A stretch of DNA of 14,535 nt, from contig QAXH01002574.1 of the NCBI GenBank assembly GCA_004335635.1, forward strand, positions 1-14,535, in the 5' to 3' direction. A program made the translations under genes and the position numbers. The first letter of the stretch is position 1, and each line of letters opens with the position of its first letter. Positions 1 to 8,791 of this stretch are shown here, in pieces. The notes under the pieces are model-generated. The model was given only the letters and a program-made list of their open reading frames with translations, was not told the origin of the DNA and made no database searches. Origin of the DNA: Chloromonas sp. AAM2 (Eukaryota; Chlorophyta; Chlorophyceae; Chlamydomonadales; Chlamydomonadaceae).

Positions 1-46
1 GAACACTTTACACTTCAAGAAACACTTCATGACACTGCAAATCCTT

Positions 47-162
47 CGTTGCAGTCGTGAAATAACAAGACTTCAGAACACTAGAAACACTTCTCTGCCA
101 AACACTTCAAACACTTCAAACACTTCAAAACACTTCAAAACCCCCGTTGCAGTCGTGAAATA
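47..162 (+). repeat. 18-bp direct repeat with 98-bp spacing
   Basis: The 18-mer CGTTGCAGTCGTGAAATA occurs at 47-64 and again, identical, at 145-162. Each copy follows a stretch rich in AACACTTC words, so the two copies look like diverged units of a tandem duplication of about 98 bp. The left unit runs into the window edge, so more copies may lie outside. Confidence 0.85.
101..140 (+). repeat. 9-bp tandem array (AACACTTCA)n
   Basis: Three perfect units of AACACTTCA (101-109, 110-118, 119-127) are followed by a 10-bp variant to about 140. Related AACACTTC words occur nearby at about 20-28 and 86-94. It is a low-complexity array and explains the Phe-Glu-Val repeat seen in the opposite-strand translation. 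Confidence 0.9.
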
Positions 163-273
163 TGCCATATAGCCATTGAATTCGTGCGAAGTTCGGCCTC
201 GAAGTCGTAGAATCACCCTCTTTCGGCGCCGAACAATGCGGAAAGTTTGGGTCATAATCCTATGTTGAAGTGA

Positions 274-301
274 CTCACTGCAGTGTGAGTCTTGCAGTGA
301 G
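274..301. repeat. 9-bp inverted repeat
   Basis: CTCACTGCA at 274-282 is matched by its reverse complement TGCAGTGAG at 293-301, leaving a 10-base loop. It sits about 70 bp left of the large palindrome. This may be chance alone, but the local density of inverted repeats is notable. Confidence 0.6.
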
Positions 302-367
302 ACTGCGTGTTGAAGTGTTTCGGCTCCAAACGTCCGAAATATAGCCACCAAATGGGCATTTCGGGCT

Positions 368-397
368 TCGGTCATTGTCCAATTGGACAATGACCGA
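368..397. repeat. Perfect 30-bp palindrome
   Basis: The left arm TCGGTCATTGTCCAA (368-382) is followed immediately by its exact reverse complement (383-397), with no spacer; symmetry breaks at the next base pair outward. The centre is CCAATTGG. As DNA it can extrude a cruciform. As RNA it would need a loop opened from the centre. It lies about 390 bp upstream of the lipase start codon. Function unknown. Confidence 0.95.
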
Positions 398-789
398 TTG
401 CCTTCCAGCCTGAGTTTGTTTGCCTTGCTGCCTTTCCGCTTTCCTTCTTGCTCATATATCGTATGTCTGTATGTTCTGACAGCTTCCCTGATGTGATCAT
501 GACCTCGGCATGCCACAGACATTGGTCGGATTATGTGGCTCATTGGACTCAGTTCCAGTCTACCACGACAAATGGGACGCTTCTAGAACCGTTGTTGTTG
601 CGTCCTGCAAAGTCCTCTGCTGATCGGATGAACCCGGCTGCATAATTCGCGCATCAGCGGGACAAGAAGGAGAGCCAAGGACGGTCATCGAATAACGGGC
701 GGTTATCATCTACTGAAAAATTCTTGCCATGATTGCCATCCAGAACATCGCTCCTGCGATTGTACAGGTGCACTGTGCTCTAGCGAGTC

Positions 790-3700
790 ATGGCGCTCAT
801 TGAGCAAGAGAGTCTTTATCGATGCCAACGCGGGTATGACCTGTTCACCTATCAGGTAGCGCCTGCGCGCGACTTGAAAGTCATGATCGTATACCACCAT
901 GGGTTCGGAGACCATTGCCACAGGCGAGTACGTTCGCACAGACAAAAAGCGCAACTTTTTGAGTCACCGGCTGGTCTGCCGTGAGTCGAAGCATGCGCAC
1001 GTCTCGGTGGAGCGCAGGCACTTACGGTCGCTGAAGGTGTTGGCCGAAAGGCTCTCGGCCCTTGTGGTCACGTACGAGTGAGTGCGGGCTACATGCAGCG
1101 AACCTCGTGGCTTATCACGTAATGAGCGTACAAGGAATGACACGGGGCCCTTGCAAACAAGCCAGCTGCTACAATGGCTGAACACAAGCAGGCAACGCAC
1201 CAGGCATCTAGCACAATCACCCCACTGTCAGAGGGAAAAGTCAAAGTCTTTCTGTTGATGCTATCAAAGCCACTCAACAACATACATACAAGGCCCTACA
1301 GCGTTTTCGCGTTCGTGCATCAGCGTGCATTTTCAGACGCTTATGATTTGCAATTTTCCTGCGTTCGTGTTTCACATGCACATCCGCATGGCCACACTAA
1401 GCCATATAATGCCACACTAAGTCCTGGCTTCGCTATAATCCCTGGAATATATATAATTCCTTTATCCCTAGCATACCCCTAGTCACATGAGGGGGGAGGG
1501 ACTCCAAGCAAATGCACACTATCCTCACAGTGCATGATTGGTCGCACATACGCAGTATTCATGGACACGGCCGGAGTGCTCCATTCGCCCCAGCAATGAG
1601 GCAAGTGCATACTATCAATTTTTACAAGAACTGGGCAAGGGTTGGTCCAAGCTGCGTTTGGAGCACAGGTGGTTGAAAACAGTACAGTGGGTGCAAGGAA
1701 TGGCATGGCAATACTTCCCAAAACAGAGCTGCTGGCGTCACGCCAGGGAACTATTCCATACCCGCTTCCACCACAGCTACCTGGTATTCGATGAGGCTAC
1801 AAGTGGTGGTAAGACTCAGGGCAAGACGTTGCTGTATGCTTCTTCTTCACACAGTGTGCATGCTATGCCATGCTCCTGCACATGCCGTTGCGTGGTCCCA
1901 TGCACATATGCATGCCCAACACAGTTGCAGCACATGCTATGCACACATGAACATTTGCCATGCACACATGCACATTTGCCATGCACATGCTGTTGTGGGG
2001 TGGCGTGCAGAGCGTACGTGGCCTCATGGAGGCACTTGCTGGATGATCTGTTGGGCTTTGTGGACACGGTGGGTGGGCTTGTAGGAGTGGTTGGAATATA
2101 GATGGGTAAAAATCAGAAATCATACCGATTGTGTTATGTGTGATACTTGGCTAGACCTGGCAGCTGGCACATCAACACCTTGTGATGCAGTCACAGCAGC
2201 ACACAGATTGCAGAAACTCTGTTCTAGAGCACAGGGCCTTGTAACGATCCGCACAATCCCATAAAACCACGGACGTGTAGGGATGTATTTTGGGTTCTTA
2301 TGTACCGGTTCCGTGCGTTCCCGTTACAGGCCTGCAGAGTCAGTAGTTGCCTCAGAGCAAAGCACACCAGCAGTCCAGGCACTGACGCATGGGATAACGT
2401 GATAACGTGAGGTTAGCTTGCAACACTCCTGCTGCACGGCGGGCGTACTCTAGGCACAGTATGGCATACTCACGTACATACAATACCGTAATGTTCAGCG
2501 AATTTCGGAAACAGCTTTGAAGAATCCTTATACAATATGGTGTTGCAGATCGCGCTGCCAGCGGCACGTGCGCGGGGTGTGCCCGAGGATAAAGTGTTCC
2601 TCATGGGGCACAGCATGGGAGGTAGGTGTGCATGCAACATGCCAATGTCATGGGCCCTGATGCTCCAAAGTAAGGGCACCTCATCGTTCAGCACCGTGGT
2701 GTAGCTGTGTGTGGCAAATACCACACATGTCCCTGGAGTAATACTTCATGATAGTACATCAAGCAGCTTTGTTCTTATGCACGGAGTCAATCCAATCCGT
2801 TCCAACTGATGTGCTTTCCTGTCCAGCACGTTTGGAGGTTCATTCGTCTTTGCATTCGTTATTCATTCGACAGCCACACTGGCCCAGTCAGTTGAAGAAC
2901 GCATGCACGTTGGGAGCATGTGATTGAGTCCACTTTGAAAACGTGTGCCACTAGTCTGCATCATGTGTGTGCTCTGCAACGTCTGGCGCATGCTTGTCTG
3001 TGAGTGCAGGCATGGCAGCGATCCTGGCTGGCATAGAACGGCCCAGCTGCTTTGCGGGTCTGATACTCACGGCGCCACTGGTCAACGTCACACCCAATGG
3101 GTCATGGGGCGAGTGGGTTCAGATAGCGGTGAGTCACATATATCATGTAGGGCTCCGTGTTGAGTGGAGACAGGCGGAGGGTGCCATGGGGTTTTCATCT
3201 AGTGCCTGCAAGTAAATCACATGAGGGAAGACAGCGTTGCTTCTAGCATCATGAATCGTTTCACATTGTTTCAGATTCTTCACTTATCATTGGACAAAAC
3301 CTGGGGCAGGGCCTGCTGTTGAGTGTTGATAGCTGGAGTGTGCTGCACAGTGTTTTCGCCCCCAGCAAATGCCCGCCTGAGAAATGATTGTGAGTCTTGG
3401 CGGGGATTCTCTGTTGGCAACTGGAGTGTACCACAGTGTTATTTGACAAATGAAAACCGTTGTCCAGCTGCCACAATACAAATTGGTGAAGTGGTGCAAT
3501 GGACACGGAAGAAGCATGGAAGTTGGTACTCCATGTGGGTGGAGGCGTGCAGCAAGCCCATGCGTGCGGGCCACAGCCAGTTTGTTGGGATTCACGCATG
3601 CAGGCCTGCGCCATGCCTGGGCTGCATAACGCAGACCCTGGCCATTCTATGCATGCGTAAGGTTGGGCCGCGGCGCATGTTTGGAAGCACAACATGCCGT

Positions 3701-5459
3701 GACTGAGGGCAGGACAGGACAGCGTCGTAGTACAGTCTTAGTACAGTTCGCTTGCAGCCCTGGTGCCCATGCTCGCTTTCTCTGCCCGCAGATACTGCGG
3801 CTGTTGAACCTGTTCATCCCCAATCAGCCCTTTCTCAAGCGAAAACGCATCTATGACGGCATACGAGACCCGCAAGCGATCAAGGAAGCAGAAGCAGACA
3901 CACTTTGGTGAGGGCTTGTGGTCTGCTGGTGCTCCGAAGCATGGTCATGACATGCAAATCTGCTTTAAGAACGTAAAGCAGAGTAACGTGCTGTGCAGGA
4001 AAAAAAGTGTCCTGAAGCTTGGACAGAATCTGCACAACATGGAAAAGTGACAAACAAGGCCGTTCAGCACACAAACCTTGGTGTATGGAGTTATGGGCAG
4101 TCCAGATGTATAAGCTAGATACTGGTTGTCGAAGGTTACCGCCCGAGCGCACAGAAGCAGTACGTGGATGATATTGGAGCCATTGTAGTGGTGTCTGCAC
4201 TGTTCGTCAAACCCACCATCGCCGCAGCCACCTAGTGGATCAGGCATAGGTGCAAGGTCTCAAGCACATCCTGTTCTCAAGCACACCTTTCTCGGCCTTT
4301 TGGCTAACATCAAGTGTAGTTTCTGTTCGTTGTAACATACAAACGAGGGTATGCTTATTCTCAATGTTGCATTGAATCTTTTCCGGGGCTGGGGTGTCGC
4401 TGCTTGCGGCGCGGCCTGGCAGGTTGCACCTGGGCTTGCACTTCCCCCAGGCGCGGCCTGGCAGGTTGCATCTGAGCTTGCACTTCCCCCAGGCGCGACC
4501 ATCCGTTCCATTAAGTACAGAAGTAGTCACGCACCTCAATTGCTGCTCCCCTACAACATGTTGCAAAAGCACAAAGTCTGTGTGGAATCCGCTCGGCCCC
4601 ACCGACACTTACACGATGGTCATGGGTACTTCTCGCAAGGGCAACCAACCCATCCAACTCCAACAATTATGGCACCCCAAGGGTTGGCCACCACCACTGC
4701 TATCACAGTGTATCCTGACCGCAAAATGATGGGTTATGTCGGTTGACTCCGTGTTGGTTATTTATCCTTGCTCTTGAACTGTGCACCCTCCCGAACACCC
4801 TTTTACGGTTGTCCCTCCTCTTCCATATCTGCTGTGCATCATCATCCTGCAGGAACCGTGAACCAATCAAGCTCCGCACTGTTGTGAGTGCGATCGATGG
4901 CACCCTCCAGATCAAGGCAAGGGCCGCGGAGCTCACGCTGCCTTTGTACATACAGCAGGGTACCATGGACAAGACTTGCAAGTAAGCCGTGCTCTGCCCT
5001 CTGGGCACCCTATGCATGCATGTACCACATCATGGCAGTCCACGCCAGTCCACAAGTACTGGAGTCTAGACCATGCTGCATGCTGCGAGAGCAGATTAGC
5101 AGTCTTTGACACTCCCGTGCAATCGTGCGCTTTCAATTCTTTGCAAAGGGTATAAATGATTGATCGGCATTCCCTCTGATTTGTCTAGACCTTTGGCTTG
5201 TCTTGCCACGGTTCTGGTTCATTGCATTTGGGCACGCACTTAACTCTGTGATGGGCCAGTCCGCTTACAGTCTTTTCACAGCTTGTTGTATTTCGCTGCC
5301 TGCTTTGCTGCAGGGTTGCTTGCCTGCGGCAGCTGTTGCCCCGGCTGGGCAGCCGGGACGTGACGTACCATGAAGTCGAGGTGGGCCATTTGCAAGGTCA
5401 TTCACAGCCATTCACCCGGTTGAAGTGCTTTCCATTCCAGCAAATGTACAGCAGACAAA

Positions 5460-5522
<63 letters not shown>

Positions 5523-5902
5523 TCAAACAAAACGCTAGTTTGCTTTCTCAAGTAGCGTTTGAACTGTGTGCTGTAGAGAGGACGGGCCGAGCTCATGGCA
5601 GTCCTCGTGACAAGCGACCATCACAATACACTCGTGGCACCGAGCACTACACATATTTCGCCCATCTTACATCGCAGAGCCCCATCATCCTCCCGTCCTG
5701 TTTACTGGACCATCTTTACCCTCGACCTGCATGCATTGATTTAATGGTGTATCGTGTCCCATGCATTGAACTTGTAGCGGATTGATGGTGTCGTTCCTCT
5801 TGCCATGTGTGGTTGTAGGGTGGGCTTCACGACCTGCTCCAGGACCCGGAGACACCGGATTGCCTGGAGCGCATCATCGCCTTTGTCAAGGCACATCTAT
5901 AA
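790..5902 (+). CDS. Monoacylglycerol-lipase-type alpha/beta hydrolase, ten exons
   Basis: Likely a serine hydrolase that cleaves monoacylglycerol or a related ester. Exons: 790-923, 1018-1077, 1556-1600, 2011-2068, 2549-2621, 3010-3128, 3792-3907, 4853-4981, 5314-5380, 5819-5902. Together they make 885 nt, giving 294 residues plus TAA, and every junction is phase-compatible. Visible motifs are oxyanion HHG (36-38), DIHGHGRS (65-72), the nucleophile elbow GHSMGG with Ser121, GTMDK with Asp241 and GGLHDLL with His271. From memory of the family, human MGLL has its triad at Ser122, Asp239 and His269, so length and spacing agree closely. Residues about 149-200 form the cap. I see no signal peptide or membrane span. 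The ATG at 790 has an in-frame stop at 781-783, supporting it as the start; an extra upstream exon cannot be excluded. Introns 1 and 3 appear to be GC-AG. A related esterase or lysophospholipase substrate is possible. Fold assignment is very sure, substrate less so. Confidence 0.9.
924..1017 (+). other. Lipase intron 1, apparent GC-AG intron
   Basis: The exon ends CAG and the intron begins GCGAGT, ending GCGCAG. At 94 nt it is by far the shortest intron of the gene (the others are 332-945). This choice joins GFGDHCHR to HLRSLKVLAERL, with the length expected between the HG motif and the DxHGHG motif in the family. A GT donor at 928 with an AG ending at 985 or 991 also keeps frame but inserts about 10 to 12 extra residues, so the GC donor is preferred, not proven. 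Confidence 0.65.
1601..2010 (+). other. Lipase intron 3, apparent GC-AG intron
   Basis: The exon ends at AATGAG and the intron starts GCAAGT, the classical extended consensus of GC donors; it ends GTGCAG. The frame passes from a split AG|A arginine codon (Arg80) into AYVASWRHLLDDLL, the helix expected here. The nearby GT at 1605 would leave phase 0, which neither nearby acceptor (AG at 2010 or 2012) can accept. The intron also holds a 21-bp repeat. Confidence 0.8.
1939..1980 (+). repeat. 21-bp tandem repeat in lipase intron 3
   Basis: Two near-identical units of 21 bp (1939-1959 and 1960-1980) begin ATGCACACATG and end ACATTTGCC, followed by a partial third. They sit in a CATG/TGCA-rich stretch just upstream of the exon 4 acceptor. 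This explains the Met/His/Cys-rich translations of the region, which are not protein. Confidence 0.85.
4409..4500 (+). repeat. 42-bp tandem repeat in lipase intron 7
   Basis: Two full units (4409-4450, 4451-4492) differ at only two positions and are followed by the first bases of a third. Each unit starts GCGCGGCCTGGCAGGTTGCA and ends CTTCCCCCAG. The length is a multiple of three, so open frames persist across it on both strands, but the exons on either side are joined by splicing over it. Its CCCCCAG ends resemble acceptors and could serve as decoy splice sites. Confidence 0.9.
4646..4725 (+). repeat. Dispersed repeat copy in lipase intron 7
   Basis: Carries CAACCCATCCAAC followed 52 bases later by TATCCTGACCGCAAA, the same two blocks in the same order as at 13779-13843. 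It lies in the largest lipase intron (945 nt), about 145 bp after the 42-bp tandem repeat, suggesting the intron was enlarged by insertions. Confidence 0.5.
5460..5516 (+). repeat. (TAC)19 microsatellite in lipase intron 9
   Basis: Nineteen uninterrupted TAC triplets, followed by CACCAC. It lies inside intron 9 (5381-5818), 80 bp after the donor. Such a tract is likely to vary in length between strains. Confidence 0.97.
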
Positions 5903-5982
5903 GACTACCTGCTGCTTTGTCAAGGCACATCTATAAGACTACCTGCTGCTTTCTCAAGGCACATCTATAAGACTACCTGCTG
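5881..5982 (+). repeat. 34-bp tandem repeat spanning the lipase stop codon
   Basis: Three units of 34 bp (5881-5914, 5915-5948, 5949-5982). Units 1 and 2 are identical and unit 3 has one change (CTTTGTC to CTTTCTC). A partial fourth follows. The first unit encodes the last residues FVKAHL and the TAA at 5900-5902; the other two are past the stop, in the presumed 3' untranslated region. Since 34 is not a multiple of three, later copies would be out of frame. Confidence 0.95.
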
Positions 5983-6496
5983 CTTCGTCACACATACATG
6001 GTCATATGTCACATAGTCCCCTCTCTAGCCAGTCATGCTATCGCCATATGTGGCACACGGGCTTCTTTGACAAGTCAAGCCATCGTGTCCTGATGGGCTG
6101 CCGGGTCCAGGGCAGGACAAGGCATGGAAAAAAGGAGGAAGGCGCCGGGTGGGCGCCAGCGTGACAAGCGGGCGACGAGGATTGCTGTCCTTGACGCACT
6201 GCACGCACAGCATGGAACAGGATTGGCCATGCATGTTTCATCAGCACAGGTCATCACGTCTGGGGCAGCAATGATGGCGACTGTCCTGTCCTTGCCAATC
6301 ATGGTTAATGGCGTCTGGTTTCCTGATGCTTGGCACACACATGTTGCTGCAGAACAGTGACTCTGAATCAATGTACGCAGCGGCCATGCGCAGTGGTTTG
6401 CCAGTCAAGTGATCCAATCCGTGCCTTCGATCCATGTCTATTAATATCGCCATCAGATTTATGGCTCAGTTACATACACAGACATAGCACCCAACC

Positions 6497-6530
6497 AAAA
6501 AAAAGAAGTTTGCCAGTTCTGGGACAATTT
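6497..6530 (+). repeat. Dispersed motif copy a (A8 then GTTTGCCAGTTCTGGGACAA)
   Basis: A run of eight A, then GAAGTTTGCCAGTTCTGG and GACAATTT. The core recurs at 6929-6959 (minus), 7340-7390 (plus) and, diverged, at 9343-9372 (plus). The A tract adjoining the core is also shared, so this looks like one end of a short interspersed element. Confidence 0.7.
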
Positions 6531-6845
6531 GTGATGTTGTGTTGAGTGTTGAGTTCTGTAGGGGAGTAGTGTTTCATAGATTCTGTCCATAGGTTCTGTT
6601 CTGGAATTGGATTGGAAACAGGCTGTGGGACGTCTCCGGACGCAGCACACGAGTTAGAAGCAACTGGAACACTTGGTGGCGACTTACATTACCGACTTCT
6701 GAGGTACCGGTCAGGACGGGTCACACACCCATTTTGTCTTTCGACACTGTAGTTCCTTTCTCCTGATTTCGCTGACTTAGAAGTGGCAATGCACCGTCTA
6801 CCACGACACGCGATATTCACCCCGCTGTTAACCCGTGTGCGAATG

Positions 6846-6867
6846 ACACACACACACACACACACAC
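6846..6867 (+). repeat. (AC)11 microsatellite
   Basis: Eleven AC dinucleotides, flanked by ...GAATG and CCATACACATG. It lies between the two oppositely oriented copies of the dispersed motif. Confidence 0.95.
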
Positions 6868-6928
6868 CCATACACATGTTTTGCTGACACAAAATGGTTC
6901 CTGGCGGTATTACAGACCTGTTCCCAGA

Positions 6929-6959
6929 GATTGTTCCAGAACTGGCAAACTGTTTTTTT
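6929..6959 (-). repeat. Dispersed motif copy b, inverted
   Basis: Read on the minus strand this is seven A, then CAGTTTGCCAGTTCTGGAAC, continuing AATCT. It is the reverse orientation of copy a and about 400 bp from it, giving a possible pair of terminal inverted repeats of about 25 bp that face inwards with A tracts outermost. No clear target-site duplication is seen beyond CC on both sides. Confidence 0.65.
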
Positions 6960-7339
6960 CCGGGAGCCATGTGCATCACATGTGGTCTGATGTTGGCAAC
7001 GTGGAATTGGTCATGGTAACAAACCGCCATTTGCGCACACTTTCTCATACTTGCCAAGGTCCAGTGGCCGAATGGGCAAGAAAAGGACAGTTACATCGGA
7101 GACCCTGCACGCAGCAGGGGCAGATCAGAGAGTAACACTGCCGGATTTGGCAAGCCCACAGAGATGGCTCTGTCTTTGGGAAATCGCACTTCAGCGCATT
7201 CACTCTTTTATGTTTTGCGTCCCACTAGTACATTTACTACAACCATAAAGAAGCAGGTTTTGTTTGACTTTCATAGGCAGTGTCTGCGCTGCCAAATTCA
7301 CAAACTGCAGGATAGCCACCAGGCTCGTGCGTCCGCTTA

Positions 7340-7390
7340 CAAAAAAGAGTTTGCCAGTTCTCAGTTGGCCAGTTCTGGGACAACTTATTT
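7340..7390 (+). repeat. Dispersed motif copy c, with internal duplication
   Basis: Six A, then GAGTTTGCCAGTTCT, an extra CAGTTGGCCAGTTCT, and GGGACAACTTATTTGTG. Relative to copies a and b, the GCCAGTTCT part is repeated, consistent with a local 15-bp duplication. Confidence 0.65.
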
Positions 7391-8073
7391 GTGTCTGCAA
7401 CTGCAAGTGGTGTTTTTGGGTGTGGCTTGGTGATCAAATCATGGGATGGTGAAGCGGTCGTACCTTGACTCGTAATGCATGTGGGGCATGCGCATGCCTC
7501 TTGGTCGGGCACCCATACATTTCAAGCTAGCCGAAGTGCACAGGTACAGACAGCTGTTTTAATTTGATTGAACTTACCCGGGCCGAAGCCCAGATGATGA
7601 CACCAACAGTGTCAGGGCGATGATAACCTGACTGGTTAATGTACTGTAATGTACTGCCCTGGACTCCTTTTAGATCCCGCATCAAGCCTTGTAGGAAAAC
7701 CGTGAGATCGTTGGAAGGGGTGAGATTTTTGCCAGGGGGTGGATCGCATTGGGAATGGAAGGAAGAGGAGGATCCCAGCGAGATACAGCATTTCAATGGC
7801 TGCTCTGCCTGAGTACGCCCAAAAAAGGACAGATTGGGTTGATTCAAGCCTACTGCGCCTTGTTTATAACAGGCTAGCAGGAGCATTTGTGAAGCAACCC
7901 TCTGTCCTGCGCCATGGATTATTTTAAGAGGTAACGCTTGCCCCACGCAGTGGATTTGCACCTTTGCCCATGCATTTCCGTAGAAACCATGCAACATGGA
8001 TCTTGCACGTATTTTAACAAAAGCAAGGTTCCGAAACCTTTAACCGGGCAGTAACTGCTAATTTGAATACTGA

Positions 8074-8531
8074 ATGTTGCGATTGGAAGCCCAGTTCGAG
8101 ACGTTTGCAGCCGTAAGCTACATCGCGACGGCGCGCAAACACTGTGAGGCGAGCACGACCCAGGGATCGGGTATCATAGTGCTTGGCTTGCGCTCGTTAA
8201 AGCCTACCGACGGAGTGCCCGCTGGAAACTCTGCTCGCAATACAAGCGCTGAGCAGCTCATTTTGAGGTGAGTTGGTGTCCTTATGTTTGCCCGAGAAAG
8301 AACCCTTGCGTTTTCGTGCTGCCAAAGTGCTACTTCAGCACGCGACTCCAGCTCACCATGCCACTGCAGTTGCACCCTGGCATCGGCAAATCAGGTGCCT
8401 GACCGAGTTAGGCGAACACTATCAGTACGAGTAGTTGCATGCAGCCAAGCTGTGCATAACTCTGTCGCCTGTGCCTGTGCAGGCGCGAGAAGTTTGTGCT
8501 TCAGAGTACGAAGGAGTCGGTGTGCCCCTGA
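8074..8531 (+). CDS. Hypothetical small two-exon gene, 80 residues
   Basis: A tentative model. Exon 1 at 8074-8267 starts at ATG directly after an in-frame TGA and ends TTGAG before a strong GTGAGT donor. Exon 2 at 8483-8531 follows GTGCCTGTGCAG, and the split AG|G arginine codon matches phase. It continues REKFVLQSTKESVCP and stops at TGA 8529. The 215-nt intron is of the same order as those of the TPR gene. Third codon positions in exon 1 are about two thirds G/C by hand count, like the neighbouring real exons. I recognise no family, and there is no signal peptide or membrane span. It could equally be the 3' end of a larger gene or chance. An AATAAA lies at about 8711. Confidence 0.25.
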
Positions 8532-8791
8532 GATCTGCCTTGGAGCGCCGGTGAGCAGAATGCAGGTCGACACCCCTGCATGTGTCCCAGCACCACGTGT
8601 GCCTCGCATCGCACAGCAGAGCTACCAGCGTCATTGGCTGGTAGCTTAACCTGATGGTCTAACCTGTGCATTTTACAAGGAGGGAGTGCACACCTGCATG
8701 CATCTCCAACGCAATAAACATTTATTTTTGCGCAAAATGCAAAAATTCCTCCTAGTAAAGGGGAATGTCAGCAAGGCTCTTGAGTGCCTTG

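Larger units (their letters stand above)
1..789. other. Repeat-rich left flank, no gene recognised
   Basis: No coding exon could be supported here. The first 165 bases contain a short direct repeat and a CACTTCA-rich array, and bases 262-400 contain several inverted repeats including a perfect 30-bp palindrome; these are listed separately. An open frame on the minus strand (73-543) ends in an Phe-Glu-Val repeat that simply translates the 9-bp array, so it is not taken as a gene. The stretch 400-789 directly before the lipase start should contain its promoter and 5' untranslated region, but I see no convincing TATA box or initiator. Confidence 0.5.
5983..8073. other. Intergenic, repeat-bearing, no supported gene
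   Basis: This 2.1 kb stretch has many short open frames on both strands, but none shows recognisable motifs or a chain of splice-compatible exons. One frame at 6124-6360 starts with a Lys/Arg-rich tract followed by a hydrophobic segment, and another on the minus strand at 7527-7997 runs 156 codons; both are unsupported. It contains an (AC)11 tract and three copies of the GTTTGCCAGTTCTGG motif, listed separately. Confidence 0.5.

Noticed and set aside
47..162. CRISPR-like spaced direct repeats
   Set aside because: There are only two copies, both in eukaryotic-looking DNA, and the spacing contains related repeat sequence.
73..543. 156-codon open frame on the minus strand
   Set aside because: Its C-terminus is a translation of the CACTTCA tandem array, it crosses the 30-bp palindrome, and it shows no recognisable domain.
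1538..2101. 187-codon open frame on the plus strand
   Set aside because: Only 2011-2068 of it is real (lipase exon 4). The rest is intron 3, including a 21-bp repeat, and exon 3 is read in another frame.
3261..3706. Overlapping open frames on both strands inside lipase intron 6
   Set aside because: They lie wholly within the intron, have no domain, and the exons on both sides join in phase without them.
4240..4746. Gly/Ala/Pro-rich open frames on both strands in intron 7
   Set aside because: Their length comes from the 42-bp repeat, which keeps frame because 42 is a multiple of three.
6124..6360. 78-codon frame with basic start and hydrophobic middle
   Set aside because: No motif and no splice partners, and an equally long frame exists on the other strand.
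7527..7997. 156-codon frame on the minus strand with a GTAAGT-like donor
   Set aside because: It looks protein-like in part, but I could not match it to a family or find phase-compatible partner exons. RNA data or a protein search could revive it.
8118..8375. 85-codon minus-strand frame opposite the candidate small gene
   Set aside because: It is antisense to the better-supported splice model and has no motif.
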